Positions 49,893-59,575 of a stretch of DNA of 64,000 bases are shown here, in pieces. This DNA is from Hippophae tibetana (lineage: Eukaryota; Streptophyta; Magnoliopsida; Rosales; Elaeagnaceae): positions 35,752,501 through 35,816,500 of the forward strand of contig CM072804.1 of the NCBI GenBank assembly GCA_037013495.1. Reading direction: 5' to 3'. Under the pieces are notes generated by a model that saw only the letters and a program-made list of their open reading frames with translations, made no database searches and was not told where the DNA came from. The position numbers and the translations under genes were made by a program. Position 1 is the stretch's first letter; the number at the start of each line of letters is the position of its first letter.

Positions 49893-50219
49893 GATCTAGA
49901 CCTCCACGACTAGAACATGATTAACTAGAGGATTATTGACCAAGACTAGCCCATATAAAGTGTCATAGCCTAGGATGTCACCGATGAGGATGTTACTGGC
50001 TAGGAAATTGCCAGCCAAAACTTTCTTGGCTAGAACTTTGTTGGCCATAACTTCATTGGCTAGAACTTTGATGGTTATAACTTTATTACATAGAACTTTG
50101 TTGGCCATAACTTTAGTTGTTAAGATTTTGTAAGTTAAGACCATGTTTTCCAAGACTTTTTTGACCATAACTTTGTTTGCTAAGACTTTGTTGGCCACAA
50201 ATTTGTTTGCCAAGACTGT
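49893..50219. repeat. 15-bp-period tandem array, left half
   Basis: About 20 diverged 15-bp units with the consensus AACTTTGTTGGCCAN (for example 50018, 50033, 50093). The minus strand is open for 105 residues and reads as a pentapeptide repeat of the KVLAN type. The plus strand carries stops in the same units. The array is interrupted at 50220 by a solo LTR and continues at 51791. Confidence 0.85.
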
Positions 50220-51790
50220 TGATGACTCTATGAAAATAGAGTCATTAACACACTTTTTTAATTAACATTTATTTTTTTTATTCAATAAATAGTACTTTTT
50301 TGGGTCTAAAATATTAAAATATAAAATTTTAATGAAAAGGGGTGAAAATATAATTTTTGGATTTTCTGGAATTTTTATGAATTTTTTATGAATTTTTAAC
50401 GCAGGACTAATCAGAAGTTACCATGTGTCATGCCATGTAGGCATAAGAGCTGACTAGACAAGCCACATAGATGCCACACAATCACGGATAGCTAATCACG
50501 TTACATTGTATGGACGAAGACGAAATGTGTGCCACATGTCAATACGATGTTAAATCTGAGTTCAGAAATTGGTCAACACTCATCACCACACCATTGCTCT
50601 GTGCTTTCCACCTGTGCACCATGTCATTTGTCTCTGTGAATCACATTGCGCCACATGTCACTGACTCAACGAAAGTTGACTCTGATCAGTCTCCCCTGTC
50701 ACGCGTCACTCCCAAATTTGCCAAGTGAATTCATGATACCATGTGTCGCGCTATGATTGGTTGAAGTTGTCAATTTTGCTTGTTTTGATCGTAGCCCTTG
50801 ATTTGAAGCTAATTTGACAGTCCAGATCATACTTGAGCATTATTTAAATCCCTAATCACTCCATTAAACCTAATTGGCCTCCACTAGCTAATTTTGGTCA
50901 TTTTTTGGAGCTAAAAATAGAGAAAAATACAGAAAAATTCAAGAGAAGACACAATTTTGGTGGAAATTCAAGAGAAAATTAATACTACAATTCAAAAGAT
51001 TGATTGCATTTCTTTTTCTAATTTTTTCTTTATCAATTTTATGACTTTCTTTATGAAAAATATGAGCTTTATGAGCACAATTATGTGTAATTGATTTATT
51101 AATATAGGGATCTTATGAACCCAATTTTGACCATGTGATGATCTAATATTTTTTTCCCAATTATAATATTAATTTAATTATATTATTTAATCTAATTTTT
51201 ATGTTATTAATTGTTTGGCCAATAATTTATCTATAGAGACAATTAAATAAATTTGAGAGAATTATTTAATTATTTGTCTTGATTAAATAACATGCATAGT
51301 TTCTAGGTAGAGATTTATGATTCTTATATATGTCATCCATAATTGATGAACTTAATGAGTAGAATGCAATTTAATTGGCATGAGAGTGTGATTAAATTAA
51401 TTACTATATGATGTGTAGTTTACTTGCGAGAGGAATACATACTAGGTTAGATTCAATTGATCATGTAATTAATTGATATTATATTGGGGGGATTTTAGCG
51501 ATTCACATGTTTAGAAAATTGGGAGATTAAGTATTCCTAGATATTTTCTCATATATATTTTTAGTTACCAAATTTGATTTAATTAATTACTGCTATTTAA
51601 TTTTAGTTATTTTAATTTTGCTTCGTTAAAATATAAAAACACAAAAAAAAATATTTTTATTATTTTTAGTTTTAAAAATTTGTTTCTAATAAAATAACCT
51701 CTGTGGGAATGATCTTTTCTTATCATTATATTACTTGTTATGATACGTATACTTGTGTATTCATTGCACACACTTCGTGTGTGGTGATCA
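50220..51790 (+). mobile_element. Solo LTR with 5-bp target duplication
   Basis: It starts TGATGACTCTATG and ends GGTGATCA, 1571 bp. Flanks ACTGT (50215-50219) and ACTTT (51791-51795) agree at 4 of 5 bases, and removing the LTR plus one flank restores the 15-bp repeat phase. No internal region follows, so it is a solo LTR left by LTR-LTR recombination. It shares about 1.1 kb with 61310-62425, in the same orientation. The frames inside (50510-50728 and 51607-51867) are not genes. Confidence 0.92.
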
Positions 51791-52080
51791 ACTTTGTTGG
51801 CCAAAACTTTATTTTCCAAGACTTCTTTGGCCAAAACTTTGTTTGAAAATCCTTTTTGGCCAAACATTCATTTGCCAATACTTTATCAACTAAAGGAATT
51901 TCAACCAAGGGACTTCCGCCCAAAAGACTACCAACCATGGGGCTACAACCAAGGAAGAGATGACTAGGATGCAGCCGACCAAAACACCCCTACCAGGGCA
52001 CTATCGACTAGGGTACCATCAATCAAGGCGTTGTCAGCCAAGGCTTCACTAGCCATGCCTCCATCTGACTTCCACTCGAC
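51791..52080. repeat. 15-bp-period tandem array, right half
   Basis: The array continues in phase as increasingly diverged 15-bp units ending in GCCAA, ACCAA, ACTAG or GCCAAG (for example 51791-51910, 51960-52075). Confidence 0.78.
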
Positions 52081-52798
52081 CTACAATGTGCATTTTTTGC
52101 GTTGATCCTCTTTGATCTCAGTACACACCCCTATTTTCCAGACTCGATCTGATGCATCCATGGATCCAGTATTTATCACTCCCTAAACAAGAAAGTATAG
52201 TATAAGCATCATGGGGTGTAAAGTGTTTGGATGATGAAAAATAATTATCCTACACTATATGAAGAAAAATCAATAAAGATTACCTTGAGAGAATTTATTT
52301 TGCTTTCTTCTTCTTTCAAATTGTGAGCTTTGAGAAATTTTTATGAGCTATGAAAAATGCAAAGGGTGAGGGCTCATATTTGTAGAGGAGGTGAGTTAAT
52401 CTCATCCACCCCTATAAAATCACAATCAATGGTTAAGATCGTTTAGTTAATCCTAAAGAGATTAGGCTAGGATTTGTATTTGGATTTGGATTTGGATATT
52501 GAGTTTCCTATCAAAATAAAAGAAATTTTGACTTTCTTGATAAAAATGTTGACTTTAACATAATTTCTAACCAAAAATTCGATTGAAAATCCAAAGACAT
52601 CGTTGGCAACAAAATTTCATCATGTACATTTCAAATAGCTTGCATAGCGTGAAGTATTTCGCTTAGACAGGTAAAAAATAATACAAGTGTAAGCTCAATC
52701 ATGTCAGCATAATTAGAAGAGATATTTAACATAAATATTAACAAAAATTATAATAAGACCTTCTAGCCCACGAGCTAGAAAGTATGGGTCATTGATAT
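52081..52798 (+). other. 3' region of the Tat/Ogre-like element
   Basis: Noncoding. It contains a short direct repeat TTTGGATTTGGATTTGGAT (52476-52495) and ends in the 3' LTR. Confidence 0.5.
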
Positions 52799-53275
52799 TG
52801 GAGGTAATTTCATACATCTTACATGATAGTTAAAAAGTGGTCTCAATCAGTAAAGAACTTTATGGGCCAAGCTCGATAAGTTCCTAGTCATCATATGAGT
52901 GTGAACGCAAGATAGTTATCCTAAAAGGATAAAGACACAATGATTATTTTTTAATTATATTAAAGAGATAGAGGCATGAATATTATTCTTCAATTATCTT
53001 AAATGATAATTGAAAAGATAATTAAGAATAGATATTTATAAAGTCACGACAACTCAATACTATTAGACAAAGAATAGTTGTTAGATTAATTCTTTTTCTT
53101 ATATATATTCACATATGCATACAACTATTGTCATCTTGAAATATAACTTGATCTCATAATAGAGAGTCCTAGGTAAATACTTTCTTTCCATATAATTATT
53201 ATAACGAGAGTGTATATCTACTATATTCTTCATTTTATAGTAACTAACTTAAGCATTGAGGGTGAAAATCATCCC
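52799..53275 (+). repeat. 3' LTR of the Tat/Ogre-like element, 3' truncated
   Basis: It matches the first ~510 bp of 36924-37529, with similarity ending near ATCATCCCTACAAGTA (53265). The last ~90-150 bp of LTR are missing or unrecognisable. Confidence 0.78.
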
Positions 53276-54421
53276 TACAAGTACATATAGCTAATATAGA
53301 GTTTTAAGTAAACATAAATAATAAAATATTTTAAAATAATTATTTAAATAATATAGTAACACGTAAATAAATAAAATATTCTTTTTATTTATTCTAATTT
53401 CAACATAATTTAAAATAAAAATTCCTTTACATTTATCGCTTTATCCTAACACGTAGCTACCGAGTTAATTTCAAAACATCGAAATCCTTACTCTTTTACT
53501 TTAATTACACCATTAATGTGAATGAGTATATCTATTTTGGTTTCAAGCTCAAAGATTTCGACATTCGTGAATAAGCCTTCAACCTATATAGAACACTTGG
53601 TTCTTATCCGACTGACGTATATGACATTTCATCTCCACTGACCATTGTTACTTACCAAATTGTTTCGAATGAGCGATGTTTCCTCTTCCAAACAGAGCTA
53701 TACGGATTGGACTAATCTTCCTCTTTATTGGTTCGACATTAATGAAATAGCATTATACATGGCCTTAATTAAGTTTTCCATACCACCATTAAACATATGG
53801 TTCTTGGTAGATACTGCTTTAGCCTTGAGCCAAACCTTACTTAACGGATGAAAGGTTGTCCTATGATTTTCCCTATGTTGTGATTAGCTGAACATTGAAA
53901 TCGAAATTCCCGAGCTGAACGGGATACTTCTTGTTGAACCCACCCCACCAATCCTGGTCAAGTAGAAGTTTTTGCCAAACAAGTCTTTAAGATAAATGTA
54001 AACGTAAATGCCTGATCGCGGAGAACGTTAGAAAGTTAGATTTTTTGGGTGGCTGGGCATTGGTGGTCTTGGTCACACTTCATGCCATAATAAGCAAACT
54101 TGGATGAATCTTGAAGTGGATCTATGGGAGAGCTCTTTTGGTTGAACCATTTTAGCTAGAGAATCCAAGATCACCTTGATAGGATCCATAGTCACATTCC
54201 TTATTCTGTTAGCTGGAATGACTTCTTCACATATGACTGATTAGTTGAGGATGGTTTGTGACAGGAAGAGATGAAAAGAAAACTAACTTTTCCTTTCAAC
54301 CCAAGCCCCAAGAATTTATCAAAAGAGTTACAGTTAAATGTTCATCATGTAACCTATATCATCACTTAATGTGCTTTGACAATTTATTCCTTTCGGCTCC
54401 CCTTTTTTTACTAATGTCGTG
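53276..54421 (+). pseudogene. Unidentified degenerate coding-like region, left of copia insertion
   Basis: The plus frame at 53645-53851 (TDWTNLPLYWFDINEIALYM and onward) and neighbouring short frames look protein-coding in composition, but I recognise no family. The continuation appears to lie right of the copia element (59576-60460). It may be an older transposon gene; a host gene relic cannot be excluded. Confidence 0.35.
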
Positions 54422-54539
54422 TGTTAATAAATCATTATTAGTTGTATACAATTAATATACTTTTCTTAGATATTATCAGTTGTATATTATTATTCATTAT
54501 ATTTAAAGTGTAAATAAATATATTTCAGTATATTCAACT
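54422..54539 (+). repeat. 5' LTR of the copia element, with internal deletion
   Basis: It starts TGTTAATAAATCATTATTAG. It lacks about 45 bp present in the 3' LTR (CCTAAAAGCACTTTT region). It ends TATTCAACT directly before the primer site. Confidence 0.85.
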
Positions 54540-54551
54540 TGGTATCAAAGT
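54540..54551 (+). other. Primer-binding site (tRNA-iMet type)
   Basis: TGGTATCAAAGT matches TGGTATCAGAGC at 10 of 12 bases and abuts the LTR. Confidence 0.82.
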
Positions 54552-54588
54552 AGGAAAGAAAGAAAGAAAAAATTTACCAGTCGTTTGC

Positions 54589-54730
54589 GCACCAGCTCTA
54601 CCGTCTGTTTGTACCAGCTCTATCGTCCACGCACCAGTTCTGTCGTCTTCGCACCAACTCTGCCGTTCGCACTAACTCTACCGTCCGCACCAACTCTACC
54701 ATCCGCGCACCAACTCTGCATGTTCGCACC
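54589..54730 (+). repeat. 18-22-bp minisatellite in the copia leader
   Basis: Seven imperfect units beginning GCACCAACTCT or GTACCAGCTCT and ending in GTC-type sequence, between primer site and gag. The leader continues C-rich to about 54870, in contrast to the AT-rich element. Confidence 0.8.
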
Positions 54731-54920
54731 AGTAGTGGATTTTACTCAGCTACATACCAGCTCAGCCCTAAGCCCATCAACTCGTCGGCCCACTTACTCA
54801 TCAGCCTTAGCCCATCATCCCACTCACTAATAAACCCACTTACCAGCCCAATCCACAGTCCAGTCCGGTTAAAAAAAAGTTCCAAAATTGTTACTCTGCT
54901 GCACAATATTATTTATTTCA

Positions 54921-55790
54921 ATGGAAGATTCAAGACAACACTAGATTTCTAAAATTAATGAAGTTCCAAAATTTGAAGTCTTTGTTAAGAGTTCAAAAAT
55001 TGGTTCTTTCGGGGGTACTAAACTCAATGGTACCAATTTTTGCACATGGAAAAAAGTGATGTCTGTTTATCTTCATGGGAGGAACAAGATGGGACATGTA
55101 ATTGGATCAATCAGGGCTCCTAGTTAAGATGATATAGAAGCCTATACTAGGTGGGAAGATGATGATGGTTTTGTAATGTCAATTCTATTTAGAGCCATCA
55201 CTGATGATATATTACAAATGGTGGAGGAATGTGAAACTGTTGAGGCCATATGGAATACCTTAAGTGATCTTTACATAAATGAGTATGATTTTATTCAAGT
55301 TCATGAACTCATGTGCAAAGCCACTAGTATGCAGAAAAATGGGCAACCAATATCTATGTTTTTCACCAAGCTGAAGAATGTGTGGGCTAAAATTGACCAG
55401 AAATGCCGTGCAAAATTAAAAATCAAAAAGACATTCTATGGTACTAGAAAGAGAAGAAGCTTGAACGAGTACATGCATTTTTGAGAGGCCTTGATACAAA
55501 ACATAATAGTACTAAAGGAGAATTGCTTCGAATGTCAGACCCTCCGAGCTTGACTACCGCCTTTACATACATCCGTAAAGACGAATCTCAGCAAGAAAGT
55601 CTTCATCAGGCACAAGTTGAGGTATCAAGCCTAGCCATTCAAGCCAAATCAAAGGCATCTTTCCTCCAACAGCAAAATTCAATTCCACTTCATCAGCAAG
55701 GACCTCCACCAGGCTTTGCCAATCGCCCTCATTCTTAGTACGCTTATTGCAATGAGCGAGGGAATCTTCGTGAGACTTGTTGGAAACTGT
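54921..55790 (+). pseudogene. gag: gag of the copia element
   Basis: It starts at ATG 54921 (MEDSRQH, then a stop). Landmarks are KLNGTNFCTWKKVMSVYLHG, the UBN2/copia gag block (EECETVEAIWNTLSDLY, 55176-55484), then after a frameshift HAFLRGLDTKHNSTKGELLR (55481-55738). A decayed zinc knuckle (YAYCNERGNLRETCWKLYP, first Cys and His lost) lies at about 55738-55794. Gag would form the particle. Confidence 0.9.
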
Positions 55791-55798
55791 ATCCACAC

Positions 55799-56390
55799 TT
55801 GCAATCAAAAGTAGACTACTATGGAGCAAAACAGCAACATCATCGTCCTAAAGCAAAAGTAGATGCAGTGCAAATTGTCCAAGAACCAGACTACTATGGA
55901 GTAACTGGACAGGATCATCCTATGGAATATGGAGGTATCCATATAGCTTCAATAGCTGGTCATGGTAAGATTGGTATGACCTTAAACATTTCTCACTCTG
56001 TTGGGTCTAATACTTGGATTATTGATTCTGGTGCATCTGATCGTATGACTTATGATAAATCTTATTTTAATGAGTTATCTTCCCCACCAGTGTCTTATGT
56101 TACGAACGCTAACGATGAGGCCTTTCCTGTCTTAGGAAAGGGGTCAGTTCATATCACTCCATCTTTACAGCTCCATAATGTTTTATATGTACCTAACTTA
56201 TCTCATCACTTAATATTTGTCCCATAGTTGAATATTGAATCTAAATGTTTTGTAACATTTTATCCTATGTATATGATTTCTCAGGATCTTCTTACCAGGG
56301 AAATAATTGGTCGAGGGTATCTGAGGGGAATATTGTTCCATTTGGATTAGAACTACATAGGGGAGAAACCAGCAACACAGGCACACACTA
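55799..56390 (+). pseudogene. Protease of the copia element
   Basis: In the frame 55799-56227, WIIDSGASDRMT places the catalytic Asp-Ser-Gly at about 56024-56032. VLGKGSVHITPSLQLHNVLY and VPNLSHHLIF follow, as in copia proteases. A TAG stop ends the frame at 56225-56227. The active-site motif itself is intact. Confidence 0.9.
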
Positions 56391-56392
56391 CA

Positions 56393-57348
56393 TTGACTTC
56401 TAATTTTAATAAGCTAAGTGAAATTTGGTTGTGGCATCGTCGCTTAGGGCATCCGTCTTTTAGTCTTATGAAAAAATACATGCCCACTTTATTTATTGGT
56501 GTTAGTGAGACTATTTTACATTGTGAGACTTGTGTTTTGGCCAAGAGCCATCATATTACTTATTCTCCTAGTATTTCTAATAAAAGTATTATTCCTTTTG
56601 AATTAATTCATTTTGATGTTTGGGGACTATCTAAAAAGCCCACTATATCGGGTATGAGATATTTTGTTTTGTTTATCAATGACTGTACAATGTTGTCATG
56701 GATTGCTCTTTTTAGAACAAAAGATGAAGTTTTTTCAGTTTTTCAAACTTTTCATACCCTCATTCAAACACAGTACAATGGCACCATTCGGATCCTTCGT
56801 TCTGACAATAGGGGAGAATATGTTAATCATGTTTTTCAAGATTTTTTCAAAACACATGGGATTATTCACCAAACTACTTGCCCACAAACACCGGAATCAA
56901 ATGGAGTGTCTGAAAGAAAAAATTGACATTTACTTTATATGGCTCGTGCACTCCTATTTAGTGCTTATATGCTAAAATATCTTTGGGGTGATGTTGTACA
57001 AGTTTCCGCCCATCTCATCAATCGTCTCCCATCTAGTGTCCTTAACGAAAAAATCCCATATCATATTCTCGCATCTTATGTCTCCTTGTCATCCTTCCAT
57101 AATATTCCTCCCATGTATTTGGTTGTGTTGCTTTTGTGCATGTTCATAAAAATCAAAGGTCTAAATTAGATTCCTAGGCAATTAAATGTGTGTTTGTTGG
57201 TTATGGAGGTTATCAAAAAGGGTACAAGTGCTTCCATCCAAAGACCAGAAAGTATTATGCCGCTATGGATGTTACCTTCTTTGAGGACATGAGTTATTTT
57301 TCCCCACCTCATACTACTCGTTAGGGGGAGAATACATATTTCAAAGAA
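56393..57348 (+). pseudogene. Integrase of the copia element
   Basis: The zinc finger is intact: WHRRLGHPSFSLMKKY, then HCETCVLAKSH. The core has HFDVWG (first Asp), LRSDNRGEY (second Asp) and ESNGVSERKN (Glu). The next codon, normally Arg, is TGA at 56924-56926. The frame resumes as MARALLFSAYMLKYLWGDVV and HLINRLPSSVL, then after a frameshift VFVGYGGYQKGYKCFHP. The DDE triad is preserved, so loss of function is by stops. Confidence 0.93.
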
Positions 57349-57795
57349 TTGTATCATGGTGAGGGGGAGGAATTAGAAGAATCACCAAATGATGTTTCGA
57401 TGGGACCATATGAGATTCCTAAACCATTGAATCCAGCCATCGAAGAAGTAGGTGCTCCAAGTATTCAAGCACCAAATGATGTTTCGATGGGACCATATGA
57501 GATTCCTAAACCATTGAATCCAGCCATCGAAGAAGTAGGTACTCCAAGTATTCAAGCACCAAATTCGCTTACAGCAAATGAAATTGAAGACATAATTGTT
57601 CCCTCATGCATCACTCCTACCCCTGATCAACAATTCCCTAGTACTGAAGGTCACTCATATAAGGTATGTACATCCACTAATACTAATAGCATTGAGTCTA
57701 ATGTTGGACAGTATATGTTAGCAAATAGGTTTACTCGAGGTCAATCAGCCAAAAGGTATGAACCAAATATTCATGCAAAATCAAAATACCAGTAG
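57349..57795 (+). pseudogene. Integrase-RT linker with 87-bp in-frame duplication
   Basis: This open frame of 148 residues is the low-complexity linker between integrase and RT. A 29-residue unit beginning NDVSMGPYEIPKPLNPAIEE occurs twice in tandem (57388-57474 and 57475-57561), differing by one Ala/Thr change. The near-identity shows that the duplication is recent compared with the decay of the rest. Confidence 0.9.
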
Positions 57796-57819
57796 CCAAT
57801 TACATGTCCACTAAAAGTT

Positions 57820-58800
57820 TATCTAAGCCATATAAATCATGTGTGAATCAAATATATGGTGTATCGGTACCTAAAAAAGTGCAGGATGCATTGGGATATC
57901 CAATATGGAGAAAAGCAATGGCTGAAGAGATGGAGGCGTTACAGAAGAACGATACTTGGCAACATATGCCATCACCATAAGGAAAAAAGGCAGTTGGTTG
58001 TCGATGGATGTTTACTATAAAACATAATGGTGATGGATCTGTAAATCAGTATATAGCTCGTCTTGTAGCAAAAGGGTTCACTCAGACGTATGGTGTAGAC
58101 TACGATAAGACTTTTGCTCCTATTGCCAAAATGAACACTATTCGGGTTCTGCTTTCACTTGCCGCTAACCTAAACTGGCCACTTCGGCAGTTTGATGTCA
58201 AGAATGCATTTCTTCATGAAGAATTAGCCGAGGAGGTGTACATGAGTCTTCCACCTGGGTATATGTTGATTCTCCTGGTAATTTTGTATGCAATTTGAGA
58301 AAGTCTTTGTATGGTCTCAAGCAATCCCCTCGAGCCTGGTTTAGAAGGTTTTCACAGTTCATGTAGAAGGTTAGTTATAGACAGAGTAATTCAGACCACT
58401 TTATTTCTCAAACATCAACGAGGGAAGGTAACAGTCCTAATCATTTATGTTGATGATATGGTAATCATTGATGATGATACTATTGAGATGGATAAATTAC
58501 AAAGACAACTAGCCTCTAAATTCGAGATGAAGGACTTAGGTGAACTAAAATACTTCTTAGGAATTGAGGTAGCCATGGGAAGAGAAGGAATATATTTGTA
58601 TCAGAGGAAGAACATTATTGATCTGCTAACAGAGACAGGTATGTTGGATTGCAAACCTATTGACACTTCTATTGAGCAAAACCATTGTTTAGTAGAGTAT
58701 CCATATCAGATACCAACTGATGGAGCTCGTTATCAGAGATTGGTTAGGCATTTGATTTACTTGGCTCATATAAGACCAGATGTTGCATATGTAGTAAGTG
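57820..58800 (+). pseudogene. Reverse transcriptase of the copia element
   Basis: It begins WRKAMAEEMEALQKNDTW (57912) and continues after a TAA stop (57978-57980): [41 protein letters not shown] frameshift near 58270 leads to RKSLYGLKQSPRAWF. The frame 58311-59039 contains the catalytic YVDD box (IIYVDDMVI), FEMKDLGELKYFLGIEVA and YQRLVRHLIYL. All copia RT landmarks are present. Confidence 0.94.
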
Positions 58801-58899
58801 TGGTGAATCAGTTCATGCATAATCCAATTCAGAACCACATGAATATTGTTTTAAGAATTTTAAGGTATTTCAAATTGTCTCCAGGAAGAGGAGTAATGT

Positions 58900-59405
58900 T
58901 CTCTAAACACAACAATCCTCTTGAAGTCTATGGCTTCACAGATGCAGATTGGGCAGGAAGTATTACAGATAGAAAGTCAACATTGGGTTATTTCACCTTT
59001 GTGGGAGGTAATTTGGTTACATGGAAAAGTAAGAAGTAGAAAGTGGTGGCGCGATCTAGTGCTGAGGCTGAGTATAGAGGTATAGCTCATGAGGTTTGTG
59101 AATTACTATGGATAAGAACTTTGTTATTTGATTTGGATTTCGAACTCAAAAATACTATGCAATTGTATTGCAACAATCAGGTAGCCATTGATATATCTCA
59201 AAATCTAGTACAACATGATCGCACTAAGCATGCAGAGGTTGATCGTCACTTTATAAAAGAGAAGCTAAATGCCAAACTTATTAGCTTTCCTTTTGTTCCC
59301 ACTGAAGACCAACTTGCAGATATACTTACCAAAGGAGTTTCCAAGAAGGCCTTATATGACTCACTAAGCAAGTTGGGCATTATCGATATCTATGCGCCAA
59401 CTTGA
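58900..59405 (+). pseudogene. RNase H of the copia element
   Basis: GFTDADWAGSITDRKSTLGY is followed by WKSKK, a TAG stop at 59037-59039 in place of Gln, then VVARSSAEAEYRGIAHEVCE, YCNNQVAIDISQN and HAEVDRHFIKEKL. It ends PTEDQLADILTKGVSKKALY with its normal stop at 59403-59405. Only one stop interrupts it. Confidence 0.94.
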
Positions 59406-59412
59406 GAGGGAG
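59404..59412 (+). other. Polypurine tract of the copia element
   Basis: GAGAGGGAG lies directly before the 3' LTR start and overlaps the last pol codons. Confidence 0.88.
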
Positions 59413-59575
59413 TGTTAATAAATCATCATTAGTTGTATATTAGTTGTATGCAACTAATATACTTTTCCTAAAAGCACTTTTCCTAAAAGTAGATTCTCAT
59501 TTCCTGTATATATATCTGTATTATTATTCATTGTATTTTAAGTGTAAATAAATATATTTCATTATATTCAACTTC
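59413..59575 (+). repeat. 3' LTR of the copia element
   Basis: It starts TGTTAATAAATCATCATTAG and ends around TATTCAACTTC. It contains a 7-bp palindrome with a 4-base loop (59440-59457, TTAGTTG and CAACTAA). Confidence 0.86.

Larger units (their letters stand above)
36924..53275 (+). mobile_element. Tat/Ogre-like LTR retrotransposon, host of two nested insertions
   Basis: LTRs at 36924-37529 and 52799-53275 are in direct orientation and flank 15.3 kb. Removing the insertions at 41169-48712 and 50220-51790 leaves about 7.2 kb. The primer site after the 5' LTR is of the type used by Tat/Ogre lineages. I could not recognise gag, RT or integrase in the remaining interior; instead it holds diverged tandem repeats. 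It is either very decayed or a non-coding derivative. Confidence 0.7.
54422..59575 (+). mobile_element. Ty1/copia retrotransposon, complete structure, dead
   Basis: LTRs (54422-54539 and 59413-59575), a tRNA-iMet-type primer site, gag, PR, INT, RT, RH in copia order, and a polypurine tract. Flanks TCGTG (54417-54421) and TTGTG (59576-59580) agree at 4 of 5 bases, a probable target duplication, though the exact 3' LTR end is uncertain by 1-3 bases. It has about ten stops or frameshifts. It is the best preserved copy in the window. Confidence 0.93.

Noticed and set aside
49896-50213. 105-residue antisense ORF with KVLAN repeats as a real protein gene
   Set aside because: It is bounded by the tandem array and by the solo LTR insertion. 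The array diverges into stops on the same strand at 51791-52080. Kept as a repeat and as a finding only.
50510-50728. 72-residue plus-strand ORF
   Set aside because: It lies inside the solo LTR and is not open in the related LTR.
49893-52080. CRISPR-like array
   Set aside because: The units are contiguous 15-mers with no unique spacers, in a eukaryotic transposon context.
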